Assembly (NCBI GenBank): GCA_039920165.1
Contig: JBDSEG010000358.1
Coordinates: 1 to 30,407, forward strand
Direction of reading: 5' to 3'
Source of the DNA: JBDSEG01 sp039920165
Lineage (GTDB): Bacteria > Pseudomonadota > Gammaproteobacteria > Burkholderiales > Burkholderiaceae_C
Length of the DNA: 30,407 bases
A program made the translations under genes and the position numbers. The notes under the pieces are model-generated. The model saw only the letters and a list, made by a program, of their open reading frames with translations. It was not told the origin of the DNA and did no database searches. The number at the start of each line of letters is the position of its first letter. Positions within the stretch are counted from its first letter, which is position 1. Of the stretch, positions 14,739-23,668 are shown one piece after another.

Positions 14739-15560
14739 ATGTACGTCGACTCGCATTGCCACCTGAGCTTTCCCGAACTGCGCGAGCGGCTGCCCGAGGT
14801 CCGTCGTGCGATGGCCGATGCGCAAGTCGATCGGGCCCTGTGCATCTGCACCCGGCTCGAGGAATTCGCGGATGTCCATGCGCTGGCGACCGGCCACGAC
14901 AACTTCTGGTGCAGCGTGGGCGTGCATCCCGACAGCGACGATGTGCAGGAACCCGACGTGCAGTCGCTGCTCGATCGAGCCGCACTGCCGCGCGTGGTCG
15001 CAGTCGGCGAGACCGGCCTCGACTATTACCGGCTCGAAGGTCGAAGCATCGCCGACATGCAGTGGCAGCGCGATCGCTTTCGGGTCCACATCCATGCGGC
15101 GCGGGCGAGCGGTCTGCCGCTTGTCGTCCATACCCGCAGCGCCTCGGCCGATACGCTGGCCATCCTGCGCGAAGAGGCGGCGCACGAGATCGGCGGCGTC
15201 TTCCACTGCTTCACCGAAACCGCTGCGGTCGCCCGCGCGGCGCTCGAGCTCGGCTTCTATATCTCGTTCTCCGGCATCCTGACCTTCAAGAGTGCACGCG
15301 AGCTGCAAGATATTGCGTGCTGGGTGCCGCTGGAGCGTTGCCTGATAGAGACCGACAGCCCCTATCTCGCGCCGGTGCCGCACCGCGGAAAGGTCAACAA
15401 CCCGAGTTATGTGCCCTTCGTCGCACGCCAGCTTGCCGCGCTGAAAGGCATTTCGGTGGAGGAGGTTGCGGCTGCTACTTCAAGTAATTTCGAGAGGCTT
15501 TTCGCGCATGCGACAGGGCGCTCGCCAACGATCGCGGAAAATGCTCAGAAGTCACTTTAG
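14739..15560 (+). CDS. tatD: TatD-family metal-dependent deoxyribonuclease
   Basis: TatD proteins are cytoplasmic TIM-barrel metalloenzymes with 3'-5' exonuclease activity on DNA, linked to oxidative damage repair. The 273-residue product shows all metal-ligand motifs: H6-C-H8 in DSHCHL, the glutamate in GETGLDYY, the histidines in VVHTR and FHCF, and the aspartate in ETDSPYL. ATG 14739 starts the protein at MYVDSHCHL as in homologues. The position after pilZ with a 40-base gap suggests operon membership. Its 3' end overlaps the ankyrin gene by 20 bases, and the overlap falls at the edge of an AT-rich patch. Confidence 0.94.
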   Translation: MYVDSHCHLSFPELRERLPEVRRAMADAQVDRALCICTRLEEFADVHALATGHDNFWCSVGVHPDSDDVQEPDVQSLLDRAALPRVVAVGETGLDYYRLEGRSIADMQWQRDRFRVHIHAARASGLPLVVHTRSASADTLAILREEAAHEIGGVFHCFTETAAVARAALELGFYISFSGILTFKSARELQDIACWVPLERCLIETDSPYLAPVPHRGKVNNPSYVPFVARQLAALKGISVEEVAAATSSNFERLFAHATGRSPTIAENAQKSL

Positions 15561-16188
15561 ATATACGATCTATATCGCTGCCTTGATTGGGTTTTCTGTA
15601 TCCAAAGCCGGGTCGTACGATGACTTCTTCATCGCCGTCAAACGCGACGACCCGGGTCGGATGCAGGCGGTGCTGGCGCAGGGTTTCGATCCCAACACGG
15701 TCGATCCGGAAGGCCGCAGCGGCTTCGCCGCGGCCTTGCGCCTGGGCTCGACGAAGGTCGCCGATCTGCTCGTCGCCCAGCCGGGTTTCGACGTGAATGC
15801 GCTGAACGCTGCCGGCGAATCTCCGCTCATGCTGGCGGCGGCCAAAGGCGACATCGCGCTCAGCCAGCGCCTGCTCGAACGCGGCGCGCGGATCGATCTG
15901 CCCGGCTGGACGCCGCTGCACTACGCAGCCAGCGGACCGTCGAGCGAACTCGTCGCGCTGCTGCTCGAGCGCGGCGCGGCGATCGACGCCGCTTCGCCGA
16001 ACGGCAGCACGTCGCTCATGCTGGCGGCGCGCTACGGCAGCATCGACAGCGCCGAGCTCCTGCTCGCGCGCGGGGCCGATCCGCACCGGCGCAACCAGCG
16101 CGATCTGACCGCCGCCGACTTCGCCGTCGAGGCAGGACGCGACACCCTGGCGCGGATGCTGCGGCAGCGCGCCGGAACGCCGCGCTGA
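15541..16188 (+). CDS. Exported ankyrin-repeat protein
   Basis: This 215-residue protein has a probable signal peptide (residues about 1-25, with the hydrophobic stretch IYIAALIGFSV and a likely cut near SKAGS) followed by five or so ankyrin repeats. Typical repeat phrases are GESPLMLAAAKGDIALSQRLLE, split here as GESPLMLAAAKGD plus IALSQRLLERGA; GWTPLHYAA; and GSTSLMLAARYGS. Ankyrin repeats bind other proteins, so a periplasmic scaffold or inhibitor role is possible but unproven. ATG 15541 is chosen because it gives a clean signal peptide; earlier in-frame starts (for example 15508) add a basic stretch inside tatD. The 5' end is clearly more AT-rich than its neighbours and contains an inverted repeat. 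Confidence 0.85.
   Translation: MLRSHFRYTIYIAALIGFSVSKAGSYDDFFIAVKRDDPGRMQAVLAQGFDPNTVDPEGRSGFAAALRLGSTKVADLLVAQPGFDVNALNAAGESPLMLAAAKGDIALSQRLLERGARIDLPGWTPLHYAASGPSSELVALLLERGAAIDAASPNGSTSLMLAARYGSIDSAELLLARGADPHRRNQRDLTAADFAVEAGRDTLARMLRQRAGTPR
15560..15576. repeat. AT-rich inverted repeat at the tatD/ankyrin junction
   Basis: GATATA (15560-15565) and TATATC (15571-15576) flank a five-base centre. This is the most AT-rich short patch noticed in the window. It may be a protein-binding site or simply reflect codons of the signal peptide. Confidence 0.4.
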
Positions 16189-16200
16189 CAGCCTTTGTCA

Positions 16201-16231
16201 GGCGCGCGCTGACGCGCCATTTGGCGCCGTC
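16201..16231. repeat. GC-rich inverted repeats after the ankyrin gene
   Basis: Two overlapping hairpins can form: GGCGCG (16201-16206) with CGCGCC (16213-16218), and GACGCGCC (16211-16218) with GGCGCCGTC (16223-16231), with one bulged base. The ATTT between them is the only T-rich part. This may end the mltG operon, but it is not a textbook terminator. Confidence 0.4.
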
Positions 16232-16236
16232 CTGAC

Positions 16237-16265
16237 TTGGACGAGACGGGTCGAGGTTCTACATT
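16237..16265 (+). promoter_or_regulatory. Sigma70-type promoter of the 73-residue protein gene
   Basis: TTGGAC (16237-16242) and TACATT (16260-16265) are separated by exactly 17 bases. They match the -35 and -10 consensus at five and four of six positions. Initiation near 16272 would leave a leader of about 27 bases containing GGAGG. This is the best two-box promoter I can see in the window. Confidence 0.65.
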
Positions 16266-16298
16266 GATCGCACCTTGTCCCGCGCCCTGGAGGCCGAT

Positions 16299-16520
16299 AT
16301 GCAGCGATCGCAGCTCGTTTCGAACCCGTTCTCGCTCCTGATGAATCCGCAGGCGGTGCTCGATGCACTCGAGAAGTCCGAGCGACTGGGCCAGCTGGCA
16401 AGCCGAATCTGCCGCCCGCTGGACAAGATTCCGGGCGCGCAGGAAGCGGTCGGCGAAACGGCCGATGCGGAGGAAGCGCCTGAGATCTACCTGGCGGACG
16501 CGCCGCTGCGCCCATTCTGA
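16299..16520 (+). CDS. Small conserved-looking protein of 73 residues, function unknown
   Basis: I do not recognise a named family. The protein starts MQRSQLVSNPFSLLMNPQ, has an amphipathic helix-like middle (AVLDALEKSERLGQLASRIC), continues CRPLDKIPGAQ and has an acidic tail (ETADAEEAPEI). There is one cysteine and no signal peptide or membrane segment. I have an impression of similar short proteins with the NPF and RxCxPLDK phrases in other Burkholderiales. ATG 16299 is chosen over an in-frame TTG at 16275 because GGAGG at 16289-16293 is well placed. A good sigma70 promoter lies upstream, which argues that it is an expressed, independently transcribed gene. It converges with the ChaC-like gene. 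Confidence 0.75.
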   Translation: MQRSQLVSNPFSLLMNPQAVLDALEKSERLGQLASRICRPLDKIPGAQEAVGETADAEEAPEIYLADAPLRPF

Positions 16521-16527
16521 ACCGGCT

Positions 16528-17199
16528 TCACGCCGTCAGGGCGTGACGGCGCGCCAGCGCCACCAGACGCTCGATTTCGCGGTCGCGGATGCCGCAGCCG
16601 CGCAATGACGCCGCGGTGTCGAGCAGATAGTCGAGCGTGCTGCCGTAACGGCCGCACGCCGAGCGCAGGATCTGAAGCATCTGTGCATCGTCCAGCGGCC
16701 CGGTGTGGTTCGGGCTCATGCGACTGAGCGTGAAGGCCAACGCATCGACGCGCCCCAGTGCGCTCCTGCAGGCGACCCACTTCGGGTCGTAAACCCCCGT
16801 CGGCATTTCGCGCAGCCACAGACGCTCGAGCTCAACCTCGACCCGCTCGCGCTCGATCCGGTACACCATGCCGCGGCACGATCCACCGGCCACCAGCGCG
16901 AAGACCAGACCCGGGCATTCGGGCGTCCCGCGATTGATCCGCGAACGCATCTCGAGCGCCCGATGCCAGCCGTGGACGATCGCCGGACGGTGTTCCGCCG
17001 ACTCGAATTCGGGGCGCCAGATGAGTGACGCATAGCCGAACACCCACAGGTCGCCGCCGCCGCCCCAGCTTGCCAGCGTGTGTTCAAGCCACTGCGCCGG
17101 ACTGCGTCGCGTCGCGATAGCGGCGCGACCCTCGTCAACGGCGGGCGGCGGGATTTCGGGGTCGGAAGGCAGGTACAAGCCAGCAGGCGAGAGCGGCAT
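16528..17199 (-). CDS. ChaC-like gamma-glutamylcyclotransferase
   Basis: ChaC enzymes cleave glutathione to 5-oxoproline and Cys-Gly in the cytoplasm. The 223-residue product has the substrate-binding loop FGYASLIW (about residues 54-61; the usual form is YGSLIW, with alanine here instead of glycine). The likely catalytic glutamate is E131 in LREMPTGVY, and a conserved GSTLDYLLDTAASL occurs near the end. The first 45 residues are an extension typical of proteobacterial members. The gene diverges from edd with about 80 bases between start codons. On the minus strand a TAGAGT eight bases before the ATG could be a -10 box. Specificity for glutathione is inferred from the family. Confidence 0.88.
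   Translation of the reverse strand: MPLSPAGLYLPSDPEIPPPAVDEGRAAIATRRSPAQWLEHTLASWGGGGDLWVFGYASLIWRPEFESAEHRPAIVHGWHRALEMRSRINRGTPECPGLVFALVAGGSCRGMVYRIERERVEVELERLWLREMPTGVYDPKWVACRSALGRVDALAFTLSRMSPNHTGPLDDAQMLQILRSACGRYGSTLDYLLDTAASLRGCGIRDREIERLVALARRHALTA
16531..16551. repeat. Hairpin at the 3' end of the ChaC-like gene
   Basis: CGCCGTCA (16531-16538) pairs perfectly with TGACGGCG (16544-16551) around a five-base loop, inside the last codons of the ChaC-like gene. Next to it TGAACCGGCTTCA (16518-16530) has complementary ends formed by the two facing stop codons. Together these may end transcription in both directions. Confidence 0.5.
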
Positions 17200-17263
17200 G
17201 AGTCACGACTCTAGATCGAAATTCGATTCGTCCGCGACTCGCCGTTGCGAGTGACATTGACGC

Positions 17264-17277
17264 TGTAACTAGATTAC

Positions 17278-17278
<1 letters not shown>
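17264..17278. promoter_or_regulatory. HexR-like operator overlapping the edd start
   Basis: TGTAACTAGATTACA is an inverted repeat with half-sites TGTAA and TTACA separated by five bases. It closely resembles the TGTARTTnAATTACA-type site described for HexR, the RpiR-family repressor of central sugar genes that responds to 2-keto-3-deoxy-6-phosphogluconate. Its last base is the A of ATG 17278. Binding here would block transcription or translation of edd-eda. Confidence 0.65.
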
Positions 17279-19143
<1,865 letters not shown>

Positions 19144-19163
19144 TCCGACCGCGAAGAAACACC

Positions 19164-19787
19164 ATGAATCCACTCGAACTTGCCTCCTTCGGCCCGGTCA
19201 TCCCCGTCATCGTCGTGCACCGGTTCAAAGATGCCGTGCCACTGGCGCGCGCCCTTGTGGAGGGCGGCGTGCGGGTGCTCGAAGTGACGCTGCGAACGCC
19301 GGTCGCGTTGCAATGCATCGAGGCCATCGCACGCGACGTTCCGCAGGCCGTCCTCGGTGCCGGCACGCTGCGCAGTCCGGCCGATGCGAAGGCCGCGAAG
19401 GACGCGGGCTGCGTCTTCGGCGTCACGCCGGGCTACGACCCGCGCATCGGCGCGGCATGCCGTGAGCTCGGCCTCGCGCTGTTGCCGGGCGTGGCGACGG
19501 CCAGCGAAGTGATGCAGGCGAGCGCCGACGGCCACGCCTTCCTCAAATTCTTTCCCGCCGTTCAGGCCGGCGGGATCGCGATGCTGAGGGCACTGCACGG
19601 CCCGTTCGCCGATATTGCCTTCTGCCCGACCGGCGGTATCACCGTCGAGACCGCGCCGCAGTACCTCGCGCTGCCCAATGTCAAGGTCTGCGGCGGCTCC
19701 TGGCTGACCCCGACCGATGCGGTGACGGCCGGTGACTGGGACCGCATCACGCGCCTCGCCCGCGCCGCCGCGGCATTGCGGGCCTGA
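19164..19787 (+). CDS. eda: KDPG aldolase (2-dehydro-3-deoxy-phosphogluconate aldolase)
   Basis: Eda splits 2-keto-3-deoxy-6-phosphogluconate into pyruvate and glyceraldehyde 3-phosphate, completing the Entner-Doudoroff pathway begun by Edd. The 207-residue class I aldolase has the catalytic glutamate E40 (VLEVTLRT) and the Schiff-base lysine K128 (FLKFFPA). The phosphate-binding PTGGI lies further on. ATG 19164 matches homologues; earlier in-frame starts lie inside edd. It ends in a hairpin shared with the convergent gloA. Confidence 0.96.
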   Translation: MNPLELASFGPVIPVIVVHRFKDAVPLARALVEGGVRVLEVTLRTPVALQCIEAIARDVPQAVLGAGTLRSPADAKAAKDAGCVFGVTPGYDPRIGAACRELGLALLPGVATASEVMQASADGHAFLKFFPAVQAGGIAMLRALHGPFADIAFCPTGGITVETAPQYLALPNVKVCGGSWLTPTDAVTAGDWDRITRLARAAAALRA

Positions 19788-19806
19788 GGCGCGCGGGCCT
19801 CAGGCC
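19781..19806. terminator. Bidirectional hairpin between eda and gloA
   Basis: GGCCTGAGGC (19781-19790) and GCCTCAGGCC (19797-19806) are perfect ten-base complements with a six-base loop. The eda stop TGA lies in the left arm and the gloA stop in the right arm. No T run follows, so it may act as a Rho-assisted or RNA-stabilising 3' end rather than a classical intrinsic terminator. Confidence 0.65.
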
Positions 19807-20189
19807 TCGGCGCGCTGGATCAGCTCGACCTTGTAGCCGTCCGGGTCGGTGACGAAGGCGATGACGGTCGTTCCGCCCTTGACCGGGCCGGCCTCGCGCG
19901 TCACGTTGCCGCCGCCGTTGCGGATGCGATCACAGGCCGCGGCGGCGTCGGGAACGCCGATCGCGATATGGCCGTAGGCGCTGCCCATCTCGTACGAGGA
20001 CACGCCGTGGTTGTAGGTCAGCTCGAGCTCCGCATGCTCGGGGTTGCGGCCGTAGCCCAGGAAGGCGAGTGAATAGTTCTGGCTCGGGTTCTCGCTTTGG
20101 CGCAGCAGTGTCATGCCCATGATGCGGGTATAGAAGTCGATCGATCGCTGCAGGTCGCCGACGCGCAACATGGTGTGGAGGAGTCTCAT
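19800..20189 (-). CDS. gloA: Lactoylglutathione lyase (glyoxalase I)
   Basis: GloA isomerises the hemithioacetal of methylglyoxal and glutathione to S-lactoylglutathione, the first step of methylglyoxal detoxification. The 129-residue product keeps all four metal ligands at the same positions as the E. coli enzyme: H5, E56, H74 and E122. The short form lacking an insertion suggests the nickel-dependent class. ATG 20189 is fixed by the conserved MRLLHTMLRVGDL and overlaps the stop of the upstream thioesterase gene by four bases, so the two are translationally coupled. It converges with eda. Confidence 0.95.
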   Translation of the reverse strand: MRLLHTMLRVGDLQRSIDFYTRIMGMTLLRQSENPSQNYSLAFLGYGRNPEHAELELTYNHGVSSYEMGSAYGHIAIGVPDAAAACDRIRNGGGNVTREAGPVKGGTTVIAFVTDPDGYKVELIQRAEA

Positions 20190-20761
20190 GGCAGGGCTCT
20201 GGGATGGGGGGTGGACGGCGCGGTGCGCGCCGGGGTCGGGTCGAAAATCAGGCAAGTGGTCGTTGCGTGCGCGAAGAGTGTGCCATCTGCGCCGACCAGC
20301 CGCGCTTCGGCGGTGGCGGTGCGTGCGCCGGCGTGGATCACCTGGCCGATCGCTCGCACGCGCGGCACGCGGTCGGTCACCGCCTTGACGAAATTCACCT
20401 TCAACTCGAGCGTCGTATAGCCCTTGCCGGCCGGCAAGGTGGTGTGCACTGCGCAGCCGAGCGCCGAGTCGAGCAACGTCGCGATCCAGCCGCCGTGCAC
20501 GCTGCCGAGCGGGTTGTAGTGCGCGAACTGCGGCCGGCCCTGGAACACGGCCCGACCGAACGTGGCCTCGACGAGGATGAAGTCGAGCGTCTGCGCGATC
20601 GGCGGCGGGGGCAGGTCGCCGCCCAGCATCGCATCGAAGATCTGCAGTCCGGTGCGGCTGGCAACCTCGTCGAGCCGTGCGAGCCCGGGTTCGCGGCGCA
20701 ACGCATTCAGTGCCTCCTCGCGCGCCAGCCAGGTGGTCAGGATGTTGTCGGTCGTCGCCAT
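20186..20761 (-). CDS. PaaI-type hotdog thioesterase
   Basis: This 191-residue protein belongs to the PaaI/YdiI group of acyl-CoA thioesterases. The motif GSVHGGWIATLLDSALGCAV carries the conserved HGG and the likely catalytic aspartate, followed by YTTLELKVNFVKAV, the usual next strand. It has about 40 residues more at the N-terminus than typical members. ATG 20761 is chosen, with GGAAGG just upstream; a TTG at 20791 is unlikely. It forms an operon with gloA and diverges from the MarR gene across a palindromic operator. The acyl substrate is unknown. Confidence 0.88.
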   Translation of the reverse strand: MATTDNILTTWLAREEALNALRREPGLARLDEVASRTGLQIFDAMLGGDLPPPPIAQTLDFILVEATFGRAVFQGRPQFAHYNPLGSVHGGWIATLLDSALGCAVHTTLPAGKGYTTLELKVNFVKAVTDRVPRVRAIGQVIHAGARTATAEARLVGADGTLFAHATTTCLIFDPTPARTAPSTPHPRALP

Positions 20762-20792
20762 GTGCCTTCCCGAAAGTATTTGCAGATGCAAC

Positions 20793-20808
20793 GATTGTAG
20801 CTACAATC
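20793..20808. promoter_or_regulatory. Perfect 16-base palindrome with back-to-back -10 boxes
   Basis: GATTGTAGCTACAATC is fully self-complementary. Read rightward it contains TACAAT (20802-20807), seven bases before the MarR ATG. Read leftward it contains TACAAT (20799 to 20794) for the thioesterase-gloA pair. TTGCAG (20780-20785), 16 bases upstream of the rightward box, is a weak -35. A MarR dimer bound here would cover both -10 boxes at once. Confidence 0.75.
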
Positions 20809-20814
20809 TTTCGC

Positions 20815-21330
20815 ATGACCGCTGCACGAACCTCTCCGTCGCGCCGGCCGCCGTCGGCGGTGACGGCAGCCGAGCCCGCCCTTCCGAAAGGCTGCACCAG
20901 CTTCAAGCTGCGCCAGCTGGCGCGCCGCGTCGGCCGGCACTACGACCAGCAGGTCGCCACCGTGGGTCTCAAGACGACGCAGTATTCGCTGCTTTCGCAC
21001 ATCGCCCAGCTCGGCCCGCTGCGCCCTTCGGACCTCGCGGCGCGCATGGGCCTGGAGCCGTCGACGCTCACCCGCAACCTCGCGCCGCTCGTCGCCCAGG
21101 GCTGGGTCGAGGTGCTCGCGGGGCAGGACGGTCGCAGCCGCAGCGTGACCCTCACCGCCACCGGTCGGGCCAAGCGCAATGAGGCCCAGCGCGCCTGGAA
21201 GCAGGCCCAGCTCGCGCTCAACCAGCGGCTTGGTGTCGAGCGCGTGGCCCAGCTGCACGAACTGATTGATGCCTGCCTGGCTGACCTCGACGCACCCCTC
21301 GGAGAGGCCGACAATGAACCCGACGCCTGA
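20815..21330 (+). CDS. MarR-family transcriptional regulator
   Basis: This 171-residue winged-helix regulator probably represses its neighbours until a small ligand or oxidant releases it. The wHTH spans about residues 45-112: TTQYSLLSHIAQLGPLRPSDLA, given here as LLSHIAQLGPLRPSDLA; the recognition helix EPSTLTRNLAPL; and the wing GQDGRSRSVTLT. The first 25 residues are basic and proline-rich. The only cysteines are in the N-terminal part (GCTSFK) and near the C-terminus (DACLAD), so redox sensing is conceivable but unproven. ATG 20815 is seven bases after a -10 box. The 3' end overlaps the MFS gene by 17 bases. The adjacent palindrome is its likely operator. Confidence 0.9.
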   Translation: MTAARTSPSRRPPSAVTAAEPALPKGCTSFKLRQLARRVGRHYDQQVATVGLKTTQYSLLSHIAQLGPLRPSDLAARMGLEPSTLTRNLAPLVAQGWVEVLAGQDGRSRSVTLTATGRAKRNEAQRAWKQAQLALNQRLGVERVAQLHELIDACLADLDAPLGEADNEPDA

Positions 21331-22561
21331 TTCGAAAACGCCCCGCGAAGCCACGCTGTGGCTGGTACTGCTGGCGGCAGGCGGCACCTTCGCGCTCACG
21401 ATGGGAGCGCGCCAGTCGATGGGGCTCTTCCTCGGCACGATCAATACCTCGACCGGCCTGGGCTTGGCGAGCATCAGCCTCGCATTCGCCTTCGGCCAGC
21501 TGTGGTGGGGTCTGACCCAGCCTTTTGCCGGCATGGTGTCGGACCGCATCGGCACCGGACGGGTGCTCGTCCTCGGCATCTGTCTCGTGGCGATCGGCAC
21601 CGCGCTCATCCCCTTCATGACGAGCACGGCCGGCCTCATCTTCGCGATCGGCGTGCTGTCCGCGGGCGGGGCCGGCATGGCCGGTCCGGCGGTGCTGATG
21701 GCGGCGACCTCGCGCCTGGTCGCGCCCGCCAAACGCGGCCTCGCGACCGGCATCGTGAATGCCGGCGGCTCGTTCGGACAGTTCGTCTTCGCGCCGGTCG
21801 CCGCGGGCATCACGGCCGCCGCGGGCTGGGTCACGTCGATGCAGAGCCTGGCCGTCCTGACCCTGCTGGCGCTGCCCGCCGCCTGGGTGTTGCGCGGCAA
21901 CTCGAAAGCGACGGTCGCCGGCGCCGCAGCGGCGGCTGGCAGCCCGCCCCTGTCGACGCGCCAGGCCGTCTCGAACGCGCTCGCCGACCGCAGCTTCCGC
22001 TTGCTCGCGATCGGCTTTTCCGTCTGTGGATTCCACGTCGCGTTCATCGCGACGCACCTGCCCGGCGTGGTCGCATCTTGCGGCTTGCCGGCGGTGATCG
22101 GCGCCTGGTCGCTCGCGATGATCGGCCTGTTCAATATCGTCGGCAGCTTCGGCATGGGCTGGGCAATCGGACGCTGGCGCATGAAGTCGCTGCTCTCGCT
22201 GGTGTATGCGGCACGCGCGCTCGCCGTGCTCGTGTTCGTCTTCGCGCCGAAGACGCAGGGCGTGATGCTGGCGTTTGCCGCCGTCATGGGCCTGACCTTT
22301 CTGTCGACCGTGCCGCCGACCGCCGGCCTCGTTGCCAAGCTCTTCGGCACCGCGCACATGGGCACGCTCTTCGGGCTGGTGATGGTCTCGCACCAAGTCG
22401 GCGGATTTTTCGGCGCCTGGCTCGGTGGCAGGGCGTTCGAAGTGACCGGCAACTACGACTGGATGTGGTACGTCGATATCGTTCTGGCGGTCGGCGCGGC
22501 GCTCGTGCATCTGCCGATCCGCGAGGCGCGGCTCAAGCGGCGGGGGCTCGCGGCGACCTGA
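21314..22561 (+). CDS. Major facilitator superfamily transporter
   Basis: This 415-residue inner-membrane transporter has about 12 hydrophobic segments and the MFS loop 2-3 motif GMVSDRIGTGRVLV. It resembles the monocarboxylate/oxalate-formate type of MFS by the phrase GARQSMGLFLGTIN in helix 1, but the substrate cannot be assigned. ATG 21314 is used with GGAGAGG upstream; it overlaps the end of the MarR gene, so the regulator and transporter are translated together and are probably regulated through the same palindrome. It converges with the GFA-type gene, leaving seven bases between stop codons. Confidence 0.9.
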   Translation: MNPTPDSKTPREATLWLVLLAAGGTFALTMGARQSMGLFLGTINTSTGLGLASISLAFAFGQLWWGLTQPFAGMVSDRIGTGRVLVLGICLVAIGTALIPFMTSTAGLIFAIGVLSAGGAGMAGPAVLMAATSRLVAPAKRGLATGIVNAGGSFGQFVFAPVAAGITAAAGWVTSMQSLAVLTLLALPAAWVLRGNSKATVAGAAAAAGSPPLSTRQAVSNALADRSFRLLAIGFSVCGFHVAFIATHLPGVVASCGLPAVIGAWSLAMIGLFNIVGSFGMGWAIGRWRMKSLLSLVYAARALAVLVFVFAPKTQGVMLAFAAVMGLTFLSTVPPTAGLVAKLFGTAHMGTLFGLVMVSHQVGGFFGAWLGGRAFEVTGNYDWMWYVDIVLAVGAALVHLPIREARLKRRGLAAT

Positions 22562-22568
22562 ATCGCGC

Positions 22569-23075
22569 TCAGTCTGCGCGTTCGGATCGCACCGCGTCGA
22601 TACCCGGCTGCACGTCGGCGCCGTAGGCATCGCGCCAGCGCTCGAGCATCTTCACATTGGTATCGAGCCGCTCGCCTGGCAGTCCGTCATCGGCGTGCCA
22701 GGCGGCAATGCGCGACTCGATCGCGAAGTGCGTCGTCGGCTTCAAAGCCGCCGGGTCGTCGAGGCTGCCGACCGTCAGGTCCATGCGCTCGGAACCGAGA
22801 TATTCGAAGCTGAGCGGCGTTCCGCAGCGTCCGCAAAAGCCGCGTTGCGCCATGCGCGACGAGGCATAGAACGTGGGTGGCGTCGCGCCGGTCCAGGCGA
22901 CCCTGTCCTTGCGCAGGTTGAAGAACGCCGCGCGCGTATTTCCGAGCGCGAGCTGGCACATACGGCAGTGGCAGTAATAGCCGTCGCGGCCCTGCGGGTG
23001 CGCCGTATAGCGCACCTCGCCGCACAGGCAGCCGCCGGTCAGTTCAAGCGTCGCGTCGGGGGACATATTGCTCAT
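22569..23075 (-). CDS. GFA-family zinc protein (glutathione-dependent formaldehyde-activating enzyme-like)
   Basis: This 168-residue protein has the Mss4-like fold of the GFA family. The zinc-binding cysteines are all visible: GGCLCGEVRY (C16, C18), CHCRMC (C35, C37, C40) and FCGRCG (C81, C84). Some members are linked to S-hydroxymethylglutathione formation, but most have no proven activity, so no reaction is claimed. The start at 23075 is preferred because GAGGAGG lies five bases before it; a GTG one codon earlier and an ATG at 23066 are alternatives. It is the last gene of a minus-strand run with the GDT1-type exporter and the SDR. Confidence 0.88.
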   Translation of the reverse strand: MSNMSPDATLELTGGCLCGEVRYTAHPQGRDGYYCHCRMCQLALGNTRAAFFNLRKDRVAWTGATPPTFYASSRMAQRGFCGRCGTPLSFEYLGSERMDLTVGSLDDPAALKPTTHFAIESRIAAWHADDGLPGERLDTNVKMLERWRDAYGADVQPGIDAVRSERAD

Positions 23076-23090
23076 CACAGCCTCCTCGGT

Positions 23091-23660
23091 TCATCCGCCC
23101 ACGCCCAGCAGCACCAACACGCCGAGCACCGCAAAGACGAATGCCGCGATGCCGTGGACCCAGGCGAGCGGCACCCACTTCACCACCTTGTCGCCAAGCA
23201 ACACCGCGGGCACGTTGGCGAGCATCATGCCAAGCGTTGTGCCCAATGTCACCGCCACCAGCGCTTGGTATTTCGCCGCCAGCATGATGGTCGCGATCTG
23301 CGTCTTGTCGCCCATCTCGGCAAGAAAGAAGGCGACCACGGTCACGCCGAACACGCCCCAGCGACCGACCGGTGTGCGCAGCTCGCCGTCGGCCTTGTCG
23401 GGGACCAGCATCCAGGCTGCCACGCCGATGAAGGAGAGGCCGAGCGCCCAGCGCAGCCACACCGGGTCGACCCCGCGCGTCAGCCACGCGCCGAGTGCCG
23501 CTGCACCGGCATGGTTAACGACAGTGGCGACGAAGATGCCCAGCACGACCGGCAGCGGCCGTCGATACCGTGCAGCGAGCAGCAGGGCGAGCAACTGCGT
23601 CTTGTCGCCCATCTCGCCGAGCCACACCACGCCGGTGGACACGGCGATGATCTCGAGCAT
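23091..23660 (-). CDS. GDT1/TMEM165-family cation transporter (UPF0016), probable Mn2+ exporter
   Basis: This 189-residue membrane protein has about six hydrophobic segments. It carries two copies of the family signature E-x-G-D-K-T/S, at residues 16-21 and 115-120, each followed by glutamine. The two halves face each other in opposite orientation and form the cation site. Bacterial members export manganese (MneA-like), and eukaryotic ones exchange Ca2+ or Mn2+; the Mn2+ assignment here is by family. No yybP-ykoY-type riboswitch or leader is visible, and the gene starts eight bases after the SDR stop codon, so it is expressed with that gene. Confidence 0.9.
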   Translation of the reverse strand: MLEIIAVSTGVVWLGEMGDKTQLLALLLAARYRRPLPVVLGIFVATVVNHAGAAALGAWLTRGVDPVWLRWALGLSFIGVAAWMLVPDKADGELRTPVGRWGVFGVTVVAFFLAEMGDKTQIATIMLAAKYQALVAVTLGTTLGMMLANVPAVLLGDKVVKWVPLAWVHGIAAFVFAVLGVLVLLGVGG

Positions 23661-23668
23661 CGGTTCGC

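Noticed and set aside
20737..22452. Very long open frame on the minus strand opposite the MarR and MFS genes
   Set aside because: It is rich in Pro, Ala, Arg and Thr, has no recognisable domain and lies exactly opposite two well-identified genes; a GC-rich antisense artefact.
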